A DNA stretch of 64,000 bases. Origin: an uncultured Synergistales bacterium. Its GTDB lineage: Bacteria > Synergistota > Synergistia > Synergistales > Aminobacteriaceae. The notes under the pieces were generated by a model. That model saw only the letters and a list, made by a program, of their open reading frames with translations, searched no databases and was not told the origin of the DNA. Positions within the stretch are counted from its first letter, which is position 1. Each line of letters starts with the position of its first letter. The translations under genes and the position numbers were made by a program. Location: NCBI GenBank assembly GCA_905234075.1, contig CAJOGI010000002.1, forward strand, positions 264,142 to 328,141, written 5' to 3'. Below are positions 42,260 through 50,928 of the stretch, piece by piece.

Positions 42260-42772
42260 TTAAAGATTAATAAAATGAATTTTGTTGCCTCTGCTCTTGA
42301 TGAACTTCATTAAATCTTCATACGAGAGCCATAACGTGGCGGTGTTTGTGTTGGGGTGAAAGCCTACTTTTGGCTTCCCCATCAGTCCCCTGTCTATAGC
42401 TACCTCTACGGCTTTATTCTCATCATTGAGAAGCCCGAACGGAGTAACAGAGCCTTTCACGAGTCCTAAATACTTCATGAGACGCTCATCAGAAGCAAAG
42501 CTGAGGTGAGTGCAGCCGATTTGCTTTTCTATTTTTTTAATGTCCGCGTGTTTTTCGCCGGGAATCAAAACTAGAAAATGACGTTTGCCCTTTGCGTCTC
42601 TCAAAAATAAATTTTTAGCGACTAAGCCCCTTTGAGTTATACCAAGCGCGTCCATGTCTTCAATAGTAAAAACAGGCGCGTGATCTTCAACCTCAAAGGA
42701 AATTCCAAGCTCATTTAATTTTGTCTGTACAGCTTCTTTTGCTGCTGCGTGATCGATTACAGTCTCTTCCAT
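42260..42772 (-). CDS. proX: Prolyl-tRNA editing protein ProX (YbaK/INS-like)
   Basis: 170 residues. ATG 42772 is preferred over the in-frame start at 42793 because it clears the proS stop and has AAAGGCG upstream. The fold is the free-standing INS/YbaK editing domain, with the family motifs FEVEDHAPVFTIEDM, AKNLFLRD, the catalytic Lys region and YLGLVKGSVTPFGLLND. ProX (ProXp-ala) hydrolyses Ala-tRNA(Pro) in trans. It lies next to a ProRS that lacks its own editing domain, a common pairing. Confidence 0.9.
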   Translation of the reverse strand: MEETVIDHAAAKEAVQTKLNELGISFEVEDHAPVFTIEDMDALGITQRGLVAKNLFLRDAKGKRHFLVLIPGEKHADIKKIEKQIGCTHLSFASDERLMKYLGLVKGSVTPFGLLNDENKAVEVAIDRGLMGKPKVGFHPNTNTATLWLSYEDLMKFIKSRGNKIHFINL

Positions 42773-42776
42773 ATTT

Positions 42777-44216
42777 TTAATACGCCTTTGCAAAAATTGT
42801 AAGAGGTCCTTCTTTGCCCGTGAGAATACATTTGCCGATATTATTTGCTTCGGTCAAAGGAATACAGCGCGGAGTCGCTCCCGTCTCTTCTTTGATTAAT
42901 CTCTCATCGTCAGGAGTACCGCCGAAATAAGCCTCAACAAATCCGCCTTTTTCTTCGAGAATAGCTTTTAACTCGTCATAAGAGTTAGCTCTGTTCGTAT
43001 GTTCAAGACGGAATTTTTTAGCGCGGTTATATAAATTATCCTGAATGTTATTCAAAAGTTCTTTAACCGTCGGGCAAAGGGCATCGAACGCAACATCAGC
43101 GGCCTCTCCCGTATCACGGCGGACACAGCGTGCTTTGCCTGCGTTAATTTCTTTTTCGCCGAGTTCGATTCTAAGCGGCACGCCTTTTTGAATGTGAGTG
43201 AAAAATCTGTCGCCCGGCCTCATGTCGAAGCGAGTATCTACAGCAACGCAAAGTCCGCCTAACTCTTCATTTAATTTCGCGGCAAGTTCTTTGGCCTTCG
43301 GAAGCAATATATCGTCCGCGATATGCTCATCTTGAGAAATAGGAACAATAACGACCTTTGTAGTCGCTACTCGCGGCGGCAGAATAAGCCCGTCATCGTC
43401 TGAATGTGTCATGATGATCGCGCCGATTAAACGTGTCGAAGTTCCCCAGCTTGTTGTCCAGCAGAACTCTACTCCGCCGTCTTTACTCTGGTACTTTATT
43501 TCAAACGCCTTTGCAAAATTCTGTCCCAAGAAATGGCTCGTGCCTGCCTGCAACGCCTTCGTGTCGCTCATCATTGCTTCGCACGTGTAAGTATTAACGG
43601 CACCGGGGAAACGTTCGCCCTCTGTCTTTTCTCCGCATATAATAGGAAGCGCAAGATTATCCTCAATGACTTGACGATAAACCTCAAGCATTTTGAGCGT
43701 CTCTTCCCGAGCTTCTTCAGCTGTGGCGTGCGCCGTGTGTCCTTCCTGCCATAAAAATTCTGATGTTCTTAAAAATAAACGTGAACGTTTCTCCCATCTC
43801 ATAACGTTGCACCACTGATTAATAAGAACAGGCAGATCGCGCCACGAATGAACCCACTTGCTGTACATGTATCCGATAATTGTTTCAGATGTCGGGCGGA
43901 TAGCATAGGGCTCTTCAAGTTCTTCGCCGCCTGCGTGGGTTACCGTTGCAACTTCCGGCGCAAAACCTTCTACGTGTTCAGCCTCTTTATTAAAAAATGA
44001 ATATGGAATAAGAAGCGGAAAATAAGCGTTGACGTGTCCCGTTTTTTTATACGCCTCGTCCATATAGTGCTGAATTTGCTCCCAAATTGCATAACCTGTA
44101 GGCCGGATTACCATACAGCCGCGTACAGGAGCATAGTCCGCCAACTCCGCAGCCTTGATAACATCGAGGTACCATTGAGAATAGTTTTCACTGCGCGGTG
44201 TAATATTTCTTGCCAT
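42777..44216 (-). CDS. proS: Prolyl-tRNA synthetase, archaeal/eukaryotic-type
   Basis: 479 residues, a class II synthetase of the short type without the inserted editing domain of most bacterial ProRS. Class II motifs are seen: motif 2 region around NQWCNVMRWEKRSRLFLRTSEF (split here as NVMRWEKR, LRTSEF) and motif 3 around SWGTSTRLIGAIIMTH. The C-terminal anticodon-binding and zinc-like extension ends in KAY, typical of the archaeal group. It charges tRNA-Pro, and Ala misacylation would be cleaned by ProX next door. Its position among proline catabolic genes is striking. GGAGG precedes ATG 44216. Confidence 0.94.
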   Translation of the reverse strand: MARNITPRSENYSQWYLDVIKAAELADYAPVRGCMVIRPTGYAIWEQIQHYMDEAYKKTGHVNAYFPLLIPYSFFNKEAEHVEGFAPEVATVTHAGGEELEEPYAIRPTSETIIGYMYSKWVHSWRDLPVLINQWCNVMRWEKRSRLFLRTSEFLWQEGHTAHATAEEAREETLKMLEVYRQVIEDNLALPIICGEKTEGERFPGAVNTYTCEAMMSDTKALQAGTSHFLGQNFAKAFEIKYQSKDGGVEFCWTTSWGTSTRLIGAIIMTHSDDDGLILPPRVATTKVVIVPISQDEHIADDILLPKAKELAAKLNEELGGLCVAVDTRFDMRPGDRFFTHIQKGVPLRIELGEKEINAGKARCVRRDTGEAADVAFDALCPTVKELLNNIQDNLYNRAKKFRLEHTNRANSYDELKAILEEKGGFVEAYFGGTPDDERLIKEETGATPRCIPLTEANNIGKCILTGKEGPLTIFAKAY

Positions 44217-44379
44217 TAAATAAAAAACCTCCTATAACTTACTTAATTTTAGTCCGTAAATATTGTATCATTGTTTCTTGAAAAAAAATAAAAAAATATC
44301 ACCGCGTTTATTTAATTATTATTCCATAGAAAAAAATTTTATGTTAAAATGTTTTTTCACCCTAGATAAAAATTTAATG

Positions 44380-44500
44380 AAAAGATTTTTTTGCAACTAC
44401 ATTTACACCTACAAAAATTTCAAAATTTTTTAATGCCCATAAAAATTTACAGAGCTGATTTAAAAAATAGAATCGCAAATTTTTTCACGAAGCCTCAAAA
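44380..44500 (-). repeat. Dispersed AT-rich intergenic repeat, copy D (inverted)
   Basis: On the minus strand it reads GATTCTATTTTTTAAA, GTAAATTTTTATGGGC, TTTTTGTAGGTGTAAATGTA in the standard order. The interval 44217-44610 between divergent proS and the EamA gene otherwise holds AT-rich sequence; no T-box or other proline-responsive leader was recognised. Confidence 0.7.
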
Positions 44501-44610
44501 AAATTTTATGCCTTAAAAAAATCTTGTGATATTTTATTCGTGATGTTAGAATTTTTTTAGATTTTTCATAAAAATAATAAATAATAAATTTTTTAATCGG
44601 GGTTTTATCA

Positions 44611-45507
44611 TTGCTCTTTTCACGAAATTTATACATGTCTGAAGATAAAAAAGGAACTCTAGCAATTCTTGTAACCGGCATATTATGGAGCAGTATCGGA
44701 GTTTTTGTTGCAGAGCTTGCGGCTTGCGGCTCTACTCCTTCTTTGACGGCTTTTATGCGAATGGCTTTCGGCTTTTTGTTCGTGTTTCCTGTCGCGGTTA
44801 TAAAAAATTCTGTCCGCGTTGACCGTAAAACTCTTTTTGCCTGCGCCATGCTGGGACTTCTGGCACATGCTCCGTTTAATATATGCTACGGGCTTTCAGT
44901 TCCTGCGAACGGCGTTGCGCTTGCGGCTGTTCTTCTTTATAGTGCGCCTGTTTTTACGGCTGTTGCGTCGCGGATATTATTCGGCGAAAAATTCACGCTT
45001 CGTAAATATTTAGCCTTAGTTCTTAACATTGTCGGCTGCATTTTGGCAGTAACAGGAGGAAATTTTTTTGACGCGGAAATAACTTTTTCAGGAATTTTAT
45101 TCGGAGTCGGAGCAGGATTTTTTTACGGAATGATCCCTATATTAGGGAAGATAGCCGGCAAGCACGCAAATCCTTTCACAATAAGCACGTGGAGTTATTT
45201 TTTCACTTCGATCGCTTTGCTCATGTTCACGAGACCGCCGGTTACTCTGCTTAAAAATTTTAATTTAACGACACTGGGAATTTTTTACGGCCTAATCACT
45301 GCCGCGCTTCCTTATTTAATTTATTATTACGGAGTTCAGAAAATAAAAGAAACTAGCCGCGTTCCTGTCTTTGCTTCGATTGAGCTTGTTATAGCTTCAG
45401 TTATCGGCATTATTATTTATCATGAAGTCCTGAAAATAATTAATATTGTCGGAATAATTCTTGTTTTAAGCTCAATAATTTTAGATTCTAGCGGGGAATC
45501 GAAATAA
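44611..45507 (+). CDS. DMT superfamily (EamA) transporter
   Basis: 298 residues, ten hydrophobic helices, two EamA repeats (TGILWSSIGVFVAELA first; the second ends VFASIELVIASVIGIIIY). The start may be TTG 44611 or, perhaps better, ATG 44635 (MSEDKKGTLAIL); neither has a clear Shine-Dalgarno. Substrate unknown; sits between proline-related genes but on the opposite strand. Its end overlaps the convergent YbaK-like gene by about 20 bases. Confidence 0.86.
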   Translation: MLFSRNLYMSEDKKGTLAILVTGILWSSIGVFVAELAACGSTPSLTAFMRMAFGFLFVFPVAVIKNSVRVDRKTLFACAMLGLLAHAPFNICYGLSVPANGVALAAVLLYSAPVFTAVASRILFGEKFTLRKYLALVLNIVGCILAVTGGNFFDAEITFSGILFGVGAGFFYGMIPILGKIAGKHANPFTISTWSYFFTSIALLMFTRPPVTLLKNFNLTTLGIFYGLITAALPYLIYYYGVQKIKETSRVPVFASIELVIASVIGIIIYHEVLKIINIVGIILVLSSIILDSSGESK

Positions 45508-46030
45508 TTTTTGCTGAACGTCCTGCATATTTCATAAAATCATTTACGATTAACGCCGTTTTGATTTTCATGTAGCCCGTTGTTGTGCCGTCGCTGCAGC
45601 CGTAATATTCTTCGTTCACGACTTCGCGGTCAAAAATAATTCTGACGTTAGCCGCTGAGGGGAGCAGTACGCTGAAAACAGTTGCCGCTCCTATTGTAGT
45701 CCCTAACATGGAGAGCATTTTTTCTTCGGGCGCGAATGAAACTCTTGCAATGTCTAAAGCAGAGCTGAAACCTTTTGAATTAAAACGCTTATCGCCGGCC
45801 GTTATGAATAAATAAAATTCTGTGTGCTGACGGTTGCATAGGAAAAGAGTCTTGACCATTTTCATATTCAGCTTCTGATCAACGAGCTCGCAGTCTTCCA
45901 TCGTGATAACTTCGTCCGTGTCAACTCTTTCAAACGGAATTTTAAGTTCGTTTAACACTTCATAAACTTTGCGCTGTAAATCCGTCTTAAATTCCTTTGG
46001 AGCTTCTGTTTGAATTTTGCTGATAAACAT
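45488..46030 (-). CDS. YbaK/PrdX-like aminoacyl-tRNA deacylase domain protein
   Basis: 180 residues and a distant paralogue of the ProX at 42260. Shared landmarks are ELKIPFERVDTDEVITMEDCE, VKTLFLCNRQHTEFYLFI and SFAPEEKMLSMLGTTIGAATVF, where ProX has YLGLVKGSVTPF. Loss of the Gly-Ser-Val-Thr-Pro stretch suggests a different substrate or loss of activity. In clostridia such a protein is called PrdX and accompanies prd genes. A strong terminator lies directly upstream (46042-46082) and no Shine-Dalgarno is evident, so expression is probably separate or weak. Confidence 0.8.
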   Translation of the reverse strand: MFISKIQTEAPKEFKTDLQRKVYEVLNELKIPFERVDTDEVITMEDCELVDQKLNMKMVKTLFLCNRQHTEFYLFITAGDKRFNSKGFSSALDIARVSFAPEEKMLSMLGTTIGAATVFSVLLPSAANVRIIFDREVVNEEYYGCSDGTTTGYMKIKTALIVNDFMKYAGRSAKIISIPR

Positions 46031-46041
46031 AAAATTTTAAC

Positions 46042-46082
46042 AAAAAAATAATGAGGCTCTTCAAAAATTGAAAGAACCTCAT
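46042..46082 (-). terminator. Terminator of the APC-prdF-TauE unit
   Basis: On the minus strand ATGAGG / CCTCAT with inner complementary arms (TTCAA/TTGAA) is followed by TATTTTTTT. It ends the transcript before the YbaK-like gene. Confidence 0.82.
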
Positions 46083-46103
46083 TAATAAATTATACGCTTT
46101 TTT

Positions 46104-47051
46104 CTATGCTTTCGCTCTTGCTTTGCTGTCTTTTATAGCGTCTCTGAAGAACATTAATGACGTTATGAAAACTACGCAGATTACGATGTAAAGCAGTACC
46201 GTCAAAGGCAGGCTCTTTACGAGATAGTAAGCAACATAAACGCCGATGCAGCCGAAAATTCCGTTTGCAAGAACGCCGATAACGTCATAACGCGAAGCCT
46301 TTACGAAAACGGGCGTGTTTCCGAATGCCATTAAGTAAGCGCACGAACCCATCATAGCAGGGAACGCTGTTCCTACGTGCATACCGAGCACTGCGCAAAG
46401 AGCCATACAAGGTGCGTAAAGTCCAACACCGATGTTCATCAACGCGCCTAACACGAAATTAACGACTACAGCGATTACGAGCTTTACGCCGGTAACGCCC
46501 ATAGCCTCGCCGTTGACTCCGAAAGGCCCGACCTGAAGCTGTCTGCATAACATTACAATCCCCAAGATAAATAATCCGATACCCATTGACCAGCGGACTT
46601 TAGTTCTGTCTAATTTCGTAACGATGTCAGCACCGAGCCATGCACCTGCCGTAGCAGCTATGAGCATGAGAATGAGCGTCAGCGGATCCATATCGACGAA
46701 GCTGAAGAATAAAAATGCCTCAACTAAGACCGGGAAAGTGTCTCCAACGTTCAAAGTGCCGGGAATGTTTATGTCATCAACCGAAGCGTGCATTTTGTAC
46801 ATTGCAGTTGAAGGAGCAAACGAGCCGATACCGAGAGTATCAAAGAAATTCGCGATAAACCCGACAAAAGAGTTCCACCAGAAATGCTTTTTCTGCTTAT
46901 TTAATTCAGGCGCAAAACTCGGATCAGCAAATTTTTTCTTTACGTCCCTTCCTACAAGCCAAAGGTCAAAAAGAAAGCCGACAACACAAATCAACTTCAA
47001 CCAGAACACCGCATTGCTGGGATCGCCCATAACTTCCTTAATCCATTCCAT
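46104..47051 (-). CDS. TauE/SafE family permease
   Basis: About 315 residues. The frame opens at 47090; ATG 47051 is preferred for its AAGGAGG site. Eight or so hydrophobic helices; the WWNSFVGFIANFFDTLGIG stretch (about 60-78) and the repeat-like NFVLGALMNIGVGLYAPCM are characteristic. The family moves sulfite, sulfonates or organic acids. Here it follows prdF and an amino-acid permease, so it may handle a proline-derived acid such as 5-aminovalerate; this is inference only. Confidence 0.82.
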   Translation of the reverse strand: MEWIKEVMGDPSNAVFWLKLICVVGFLFDLWLVGRDVKKKFADPSFAPELNKQKKHFWWNSFVGFIANFFDTLGIGSFAPSTAMYKMHASVDDINIPGTLNVGDTFPVLVEAFLFFSFVDMDPLTLILMLIAATAGAWLGADIVTKLDRTKVRWSMGIGLFILGIVMLCRQLQVGPFGVNGEAMGVTGVKLVIAVVVNFVLGALMNIGVGLYAPCMALCAVLGMHVGTAFPAMMGSCAYLMAFGNTPVFVKASRYDVIGVLANGIFGCIGVYVAYYLVKSLPLTVLLYIVICVVFITSLMFFRDAIKDSKARAKA

Positions 47052-47119
47052 AATATAAAGCCTCCTTAAAAATTTATTACTTAACTGCAATATTACACAA
47101 AATATTACAGTTTATAGCC

Positions 47120-48148
47120 TTAACCTACAGTGAAACCGTATTTCAACGGGTCGTCCCCGTCAATAATGTACGTTGCCTCGCCGGTAACGTAAGCACTTCC
47201 CGTAATCAGCGGAACGACTGCGTCAAAATCGCCGACCTTCGTTTCTTCCTTTATGACGCCTTTGAAACGCGAGCCTATAAAACTTTCATAGATGAAAGGC
47301 TTGCCGACTTCTAATTTCCCTTTAGCGTGGAGCGTCGCAATTTTCGCGCTTGTTCCTGTTCCGCAAGGCGAGCGGTCTGCCTGACGGTCTCCGAATATTA
47401 CAACGTTGCGGTAATCGCAGCCTGGAGTGTCAGTGTGGCAGAAAAGCTCTGCAAGATCCACGCTCGTAATATCTAAAGTCGGGTGCTGTACCTTTACTTC
47501 ACGATTAACATTTTCAAGAACTTTCATTCCGAAATCCTGAAGCATGGGAATATTTTTCGGCTCCACTTTCCAGCCGAGCTGCTCAATATCAACGAGAGCA
47601 AAAAAACTGCCGCCGAATGAAATATCATACGTAATTTCTTTGCCGTCAATGACAGTTTTCAAATCGCGTTTATAAAGAAAAGCCGGGACATTTTGAAGAG
47701 TAACGTTCAGAACTTTTCCGTTTTTGACTTCAGCTTTAACTCGAATTATTCCGGCAGGGGCTTCAAGCACAACTTCAGTGTAAGGCTCTTTAGCTTCAAT
47801 CATGCCGGCCTCAATTAATGCCGTTGTCGTTCCGATCGTGCCGTGTCCGCACATATTGAGATAGCCGCCCGTGTCCATAAAGAACACTGCATAATCGGCT
47901 TCTTTGCTTAACGGTTCAGTTACGTAAGCTCCGAACATGTCGTGATGTCCTCTCGGCTCAAGCATTAAAGCCTTGCGGTAATTATCGTAATGATCTTCGA
48001 GGTATTTCTTGCGCTCGATTGGAGTTTTTCCTTCAAGCGGCGGAAAACCTGAAAAAACGATTCGAGTAAACTCGCCGACCGTGTGCGTGTCGATGACCTT
48101 AAAAGAGGCCTCATACGCGCTTAAGTTCAGCTTTGGTTCTTTTGGCAT
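47120..48148 (-). CDS. prdF: Proline racemase
   Basis: 342 residues. The two catalytic cysteines are in place: Cys100 in NMCGHGTIG and Cys262 in DRSPCGTGTSAK, so it is a true racemase/epimerase and not the Cys/Thr dehydratase type. It interconverts L- and D-proline, supplying the D-isomer for PrdA/PrdB. 4-hydroxyproline 2-epimerases share these residues; the proline reductase cluster nearby favours proline. AAGGAAGGAG precedes ATG 48148. Lies between the APC permease and the TauE gene in one unit. Confidence 0.92.
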   Translation of the reverse strand: MPKEPKLNLSAYEASFKVIDTHTVGEFTRIVFSGFPPLEGKTPIERKKYLEDHYDNYRKALMLEPRGHHDMFGAYVTEPLSKEADYAVFFMDTGGYLNMCGHGTIGTTTALIEAGMIEAKEPYTEVVLEAPAGIIRVKAEVKNGKVLNVTLQNVPAFLYKRDLKTVIDGKEITYDISFGGSFFALVDIEQLGWKVEPKNIPMLQDFGMKVLENVNREVKVQHPTLDITSVDLAELFCHTDTPGCDYRNVVIFGDRQADRSPCGTGTSAKIATLHAKGKLEVGKPFIYESFIGSRFKGVIKEETKVGDFDAVVPLITGSAYVTGEATYIIDGDDPLKYGFTVG

Positions 48149-48201
48149 TTAATAAGACTCCTTCCTTAAATTTTTATATTTATAAGAATTAAATTAACAT
48201 C

Positions 48202-49635
48202 TTAATCTTGAACACCGAAGCGAGAGCCGTAACGCGCCTTCGCGTAGAGATAATAAATTACGCCTAGCACGACCCAACTGCCCGTGATAAGCCATTCTTC
48301 GGGACTAAATGTCGCTCCTGAACCCGGAATAACGTACAGACAAACCATGAAGCCCGATAAAATTGCGGCCATAATTCCGATGAAACGATGATTGCGGACT
48401 CGGAAAGGCCTGTGAAGTTCCGGCTCAATCTTACGCAGTTTTAAGAATGACAGCGAAACAATACAGTATGCTATGCAGCAGCCAAATGTCCCGGCATCCA
48501 TGACCCATATCAGCATTTGACGGCCAAAGAATAAAGATACTACGCTCAATGCGCCGATAAAAATAATCGCGCCTGACGGTGTTTTATATTTTTTGCTTGT
48601 CTTGCTGATAAACTCCGGCAGCATGTGTCTTTCAGACATTGAGAACAATGCGCGGCTTGCTCCGATTATAAAACTGTTCCATGTTGTAATTATTCCGCAC
48701 ATTCCGCCTACGATAAGGGCATCGGCCATTAATTTTGTATTAAAAGCCTTTGCTATTGCGTCCGCCGACACTAAGCCCGTGCCGTAATATAAAGCGTCAA
48801 TCTCCGCCTGCGACAATAACAGGCCGACGGATAAAATAGCCGCTGAATAAAATACCGCTCCTAAAATAATGGAACACAGTAAAATTCTGCCGACTTTCGA
48901 TAAATCTACGTTGATCTCCTCGACTGCCTGAGGAATGACATCAAAGCCCAGATAAAAGAAAGGACTGATGACGGCGACGCGCATTACATTCCGCAGTATT
49001 TCTCCCCGAGTATTGCCCAAGAACATTTGCCCTTCTAAGTTTGCCGGGCTTCCTTTTAGAGCAGCGGCAACTATGAGCAATACACCGCCCAAGCCTATAA
49101 TGAGCGTCAAAATAAATTGAAATCCGGCAGCCATTTTAGTGCCGAGTATATTAATTACCGTCATAAAGACTGCTGAAAATATCGCTAACGCCAGCCATGA
49201 AGCGTAAATCTTAAAGCCGGCTACAGTATAAAGATACCCTTTAAGAAAACCGGGAAAAACGTATGCCACTATCGTAGGAAAGGCGCAGGCCTCAAAGCAG
49301 ACAACGCCGATATAGCCCAAAATCAGCCCCCACGTGCAGATAAATGAGCCGGTGATACCGAATGCCCGCTGACTGAAAATACTTTCTCCGCCGGTTTCAG
49401 GTATGGCCGATGTAAGTTCCGCATAGGTCAGTCCGACAAAAAATACCATGACTCCGCCTAATAAAAAGCCGAGAACAGCACCTAGTACGCCACCGCGGTC
49501 AATCCATTCGCCGGTGGAAACTACCCAGCCCCAGCCGACCATTGCTCCGAATGCTATAACAAGAACGTCTCCCGTAGTCAACATCTTTTCCCAGACATGG
49601 CCGCTCTGATTCGTGATAAAATTATTATCTTTCAA
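48202..49635 (-). CDS. APC family amino acid permease
   Basis: 477 residues, twelve hydrophobic helices. The first helix carries the APC substrate loop GAMVGWGWVVSTGEW (about 30-44) and helix 6 the IVGGMCGIITTWNSFIIGAS segment. Probably imports proline or a related amino acid, as it is the first gene of the unit with prdF and has a promoter candidate upstream; the substrate is inferred from context. Divergent from the LysR gene. Confidence 0.88.
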   Translation of the reverse strand: MKDNNFITNQSGHVWEKMLTTGDVLVIAFGAMVGWGWVVSTGEWIDRGGVLGAVLGFLLGGVMVFFVGLTYAELTSAIPETGGESIFSQRAFGITGSFICTWGLILGYIGVVCFEACAFPTIVAYVFPGFLKGYLYTVAGFKIYASWLALAIFSAVFMTVINILGTKMAAGFQFILTLIIGLGGVLLIVAAALKGSPANLEGQMFLGNTRGEILRNVMRVAVISPFFYLGFDVIPQAVEEINVDLSKVGRILLCSIILGAVFYSAAILSVGLLLSQAEIDALYYGTGLVSADAIAKAFNTKLMADALIVGGMCGIITTWNSFIIGASRALFSMSERHMLPEFISKTSKKYKTPSGAIIFIGALSVVSLFFGRQMLIWVMDAGTFGCCIAYCIVSLSFLKLRKIEPELHRPFRVRNHRFIGIMAAILSGFMVCLYVIPGSGATFSPEEWLITGSWVVLGVIYYLYAKARYGSRFGVQD

Positions 49636-49706
49636 GGTCGTCTCCCTTTTCTAATATCAAAAGTTAAAATTTTTGGAATGATATATTCTGAATAAAATCA
49701 ATGTTT

Positions 49707-49735
49707 ATTTTAATATTACATGCCTCTAGTGTAAA
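49707..49735 (-). promoter_or_regulatory. Candidate promoter of the APC-prdF unit
   Basis: On the minus strand TTTACA (49735-49730), 17 bases, TAAAAT (49712-49707), about 70 bases before the permease start. It lies in the divergent region shared with the LysR gene, where ATTCTGA (near 49685) and TCAGAAT (near 49775) are inverted and could be regulator contacts. Confidence 0.45.
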
Positions 49736-49841
49736 CTTGTAAATTATGCAATATAATTTTTCTAAATCAGAATAAAAAAATAATAGAAAGTTAATAATAT
49801 ATAATAAAAAATAACTTTACATACGCAGGGGAGATTAAAAT

Positions 49842-50750
49842 TTGGGAACAATAGACGGATTGCTAAAAAAAATTATCGCCTTGTTAAAGTCTGCAGAACT
49901 TGGAAGTTTTTCTGCTGCTGCTGAGGTTATGTCGTATTCACCTTCTGCGCTTAGCCGTATGGTCAGTGAGCTTGAGGCGGAATGGAATATCACGCTTCTG
50001 GATCGCGGTCGAAACGGTGTGTCCTTGACTCCTCGAGGGTTTGAGCTTTTGCCCTATATTCAAAATTTATATGAGGAATTTCGACACCTGCACGATAAAA
50101 TATCAGACCTGAATAATTTACAGTCAGGCAAGGTCCGCATCGGAACTATTTCCAGCGTTGCAACTCATGTCATTCCCCTGATAATACAAGAATTTCAAAA
50201 AGAATATCCGAATATCGAATTTGAAATTCTGATAGGCGACTACACTCAAATCGAGCAATGGATACATAAAGGACGAATTGACGTAGGCTTTCTCATCTAT
50301 CCCACTTTAACGCAGTTGGACTTTACACCGCTCATGCAGGACGGATTATTGATTATACTTCCTGAATTTCACCCTCTGGCGGATTTAGAAAAATTCCCCG
50401 TAACCAGCGTCCCGAATTTTCCTTTTATTTTATTGCAGCAGGGTGCTTTATCGGAAATTACGCGATATTTTGAAACTGTTAATGTTACTCCCGATATACG
50501 CTATACGACTATTGACGATTATGCAATCATGTCAATGGTAGAAAAAGGTTTAGGCATCGGAATGCTGCCGGAATTAATTTTAAGGCGTGCTCCATATCGC
50601 ATTATTAGGAAGGAGCTGACTAGTCCGGCATACCGCACTATAGGCTTTGCAGTACGCGACCGCAGTAAAGTTCCGAGTGTTGTCAATCGTTTTTTAGAGC
50701 TTCTTGAAAATATGGACAAAGATAAATTTGAAAAGCTCAAAGCAACATGA
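49842..50750 (+). CDS. LysR family transcriptional regulator
   Basis: 302 residues. The N-terminal winged helix has the family pattern LLKSAELGSFSAAAEVMSYS and SALSRMVSELE (about 15-47). The effector domain includes GKVRIGTISSVATHVIPLII and IHKGRIDVGFLI. Start is TTG 49842 with GGGGAG upstream. Divergence from the APC-prdF unit suggests control of proline uptake and racemisation; the effector is unknown. It takes the place occupied by the sigma54 activator PrdR in clostridia, which is not seen here. Confidence 0.9.
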   Translation: MGTIDGLLKKIIALLKSAELGSFSAAAEVMSYSPSALSRMVSELEAEWNITLLDRGRNGVSLTPRGFELLPYIQNLYEEFRHLHDKISDLNNLQSGKVRIGTISSVATHVIPLIIQEFQKEYPNIEFEILIGDYTQIEQWIHKGRIDVGFLIYPTLTQLDFTPLMQDGLLIILPEFHPLADLEKFPVTSVPNFPFILLQQGALSEITRYFETVNVTPDIRYTTIDDYAIMSMVEKGLGIGMLPELILRRAPYRIIRKELTSPAYRTIGFAVRDRSKVPSVVNRFLELLENMDKDKFEKLKAT

Positions 50751-50907
50751 CTTCCCAAAGGCGGGACGGTCTGTCCTTCACCTGATCATTGCCTTCATTG
50801 CAGTGAATTATAATATTTCTTTACTTTTTTAACTTAGATTATAATTCAGCACTCACATTCAAGAAATTTACCTTATGTTGTTCCACGCAGATATAATAGA
50901 GCCGATT

Positions 50908-50922
50908 AGGAGGTAGGAAGTA
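50908..50922 (+). repeat. TAGGAGG heptamer pair before rhaD
   Basis: TAGGAGGTAGGAAGT; it provides AGGAGG about 15 bases before the rhaD ATG. Confidence 0.55.
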
Positions 50923-50928
50923 AAAACA

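Noticed and set aside
44217..44610. A T-box or proline riboswitch ahead of proS.
   Set aside because: No T-box sequence or specifier stem could be recognised; the region holds dispersed repeat copy D and AT-rich filler.
44460..44849. A 129-residue minus-strand ORF between proS and the EamA gene.
   Set aside because: It overlaps the EamA coding region and repeat copy D, lacks a ribosome site and has no recognisable fold.
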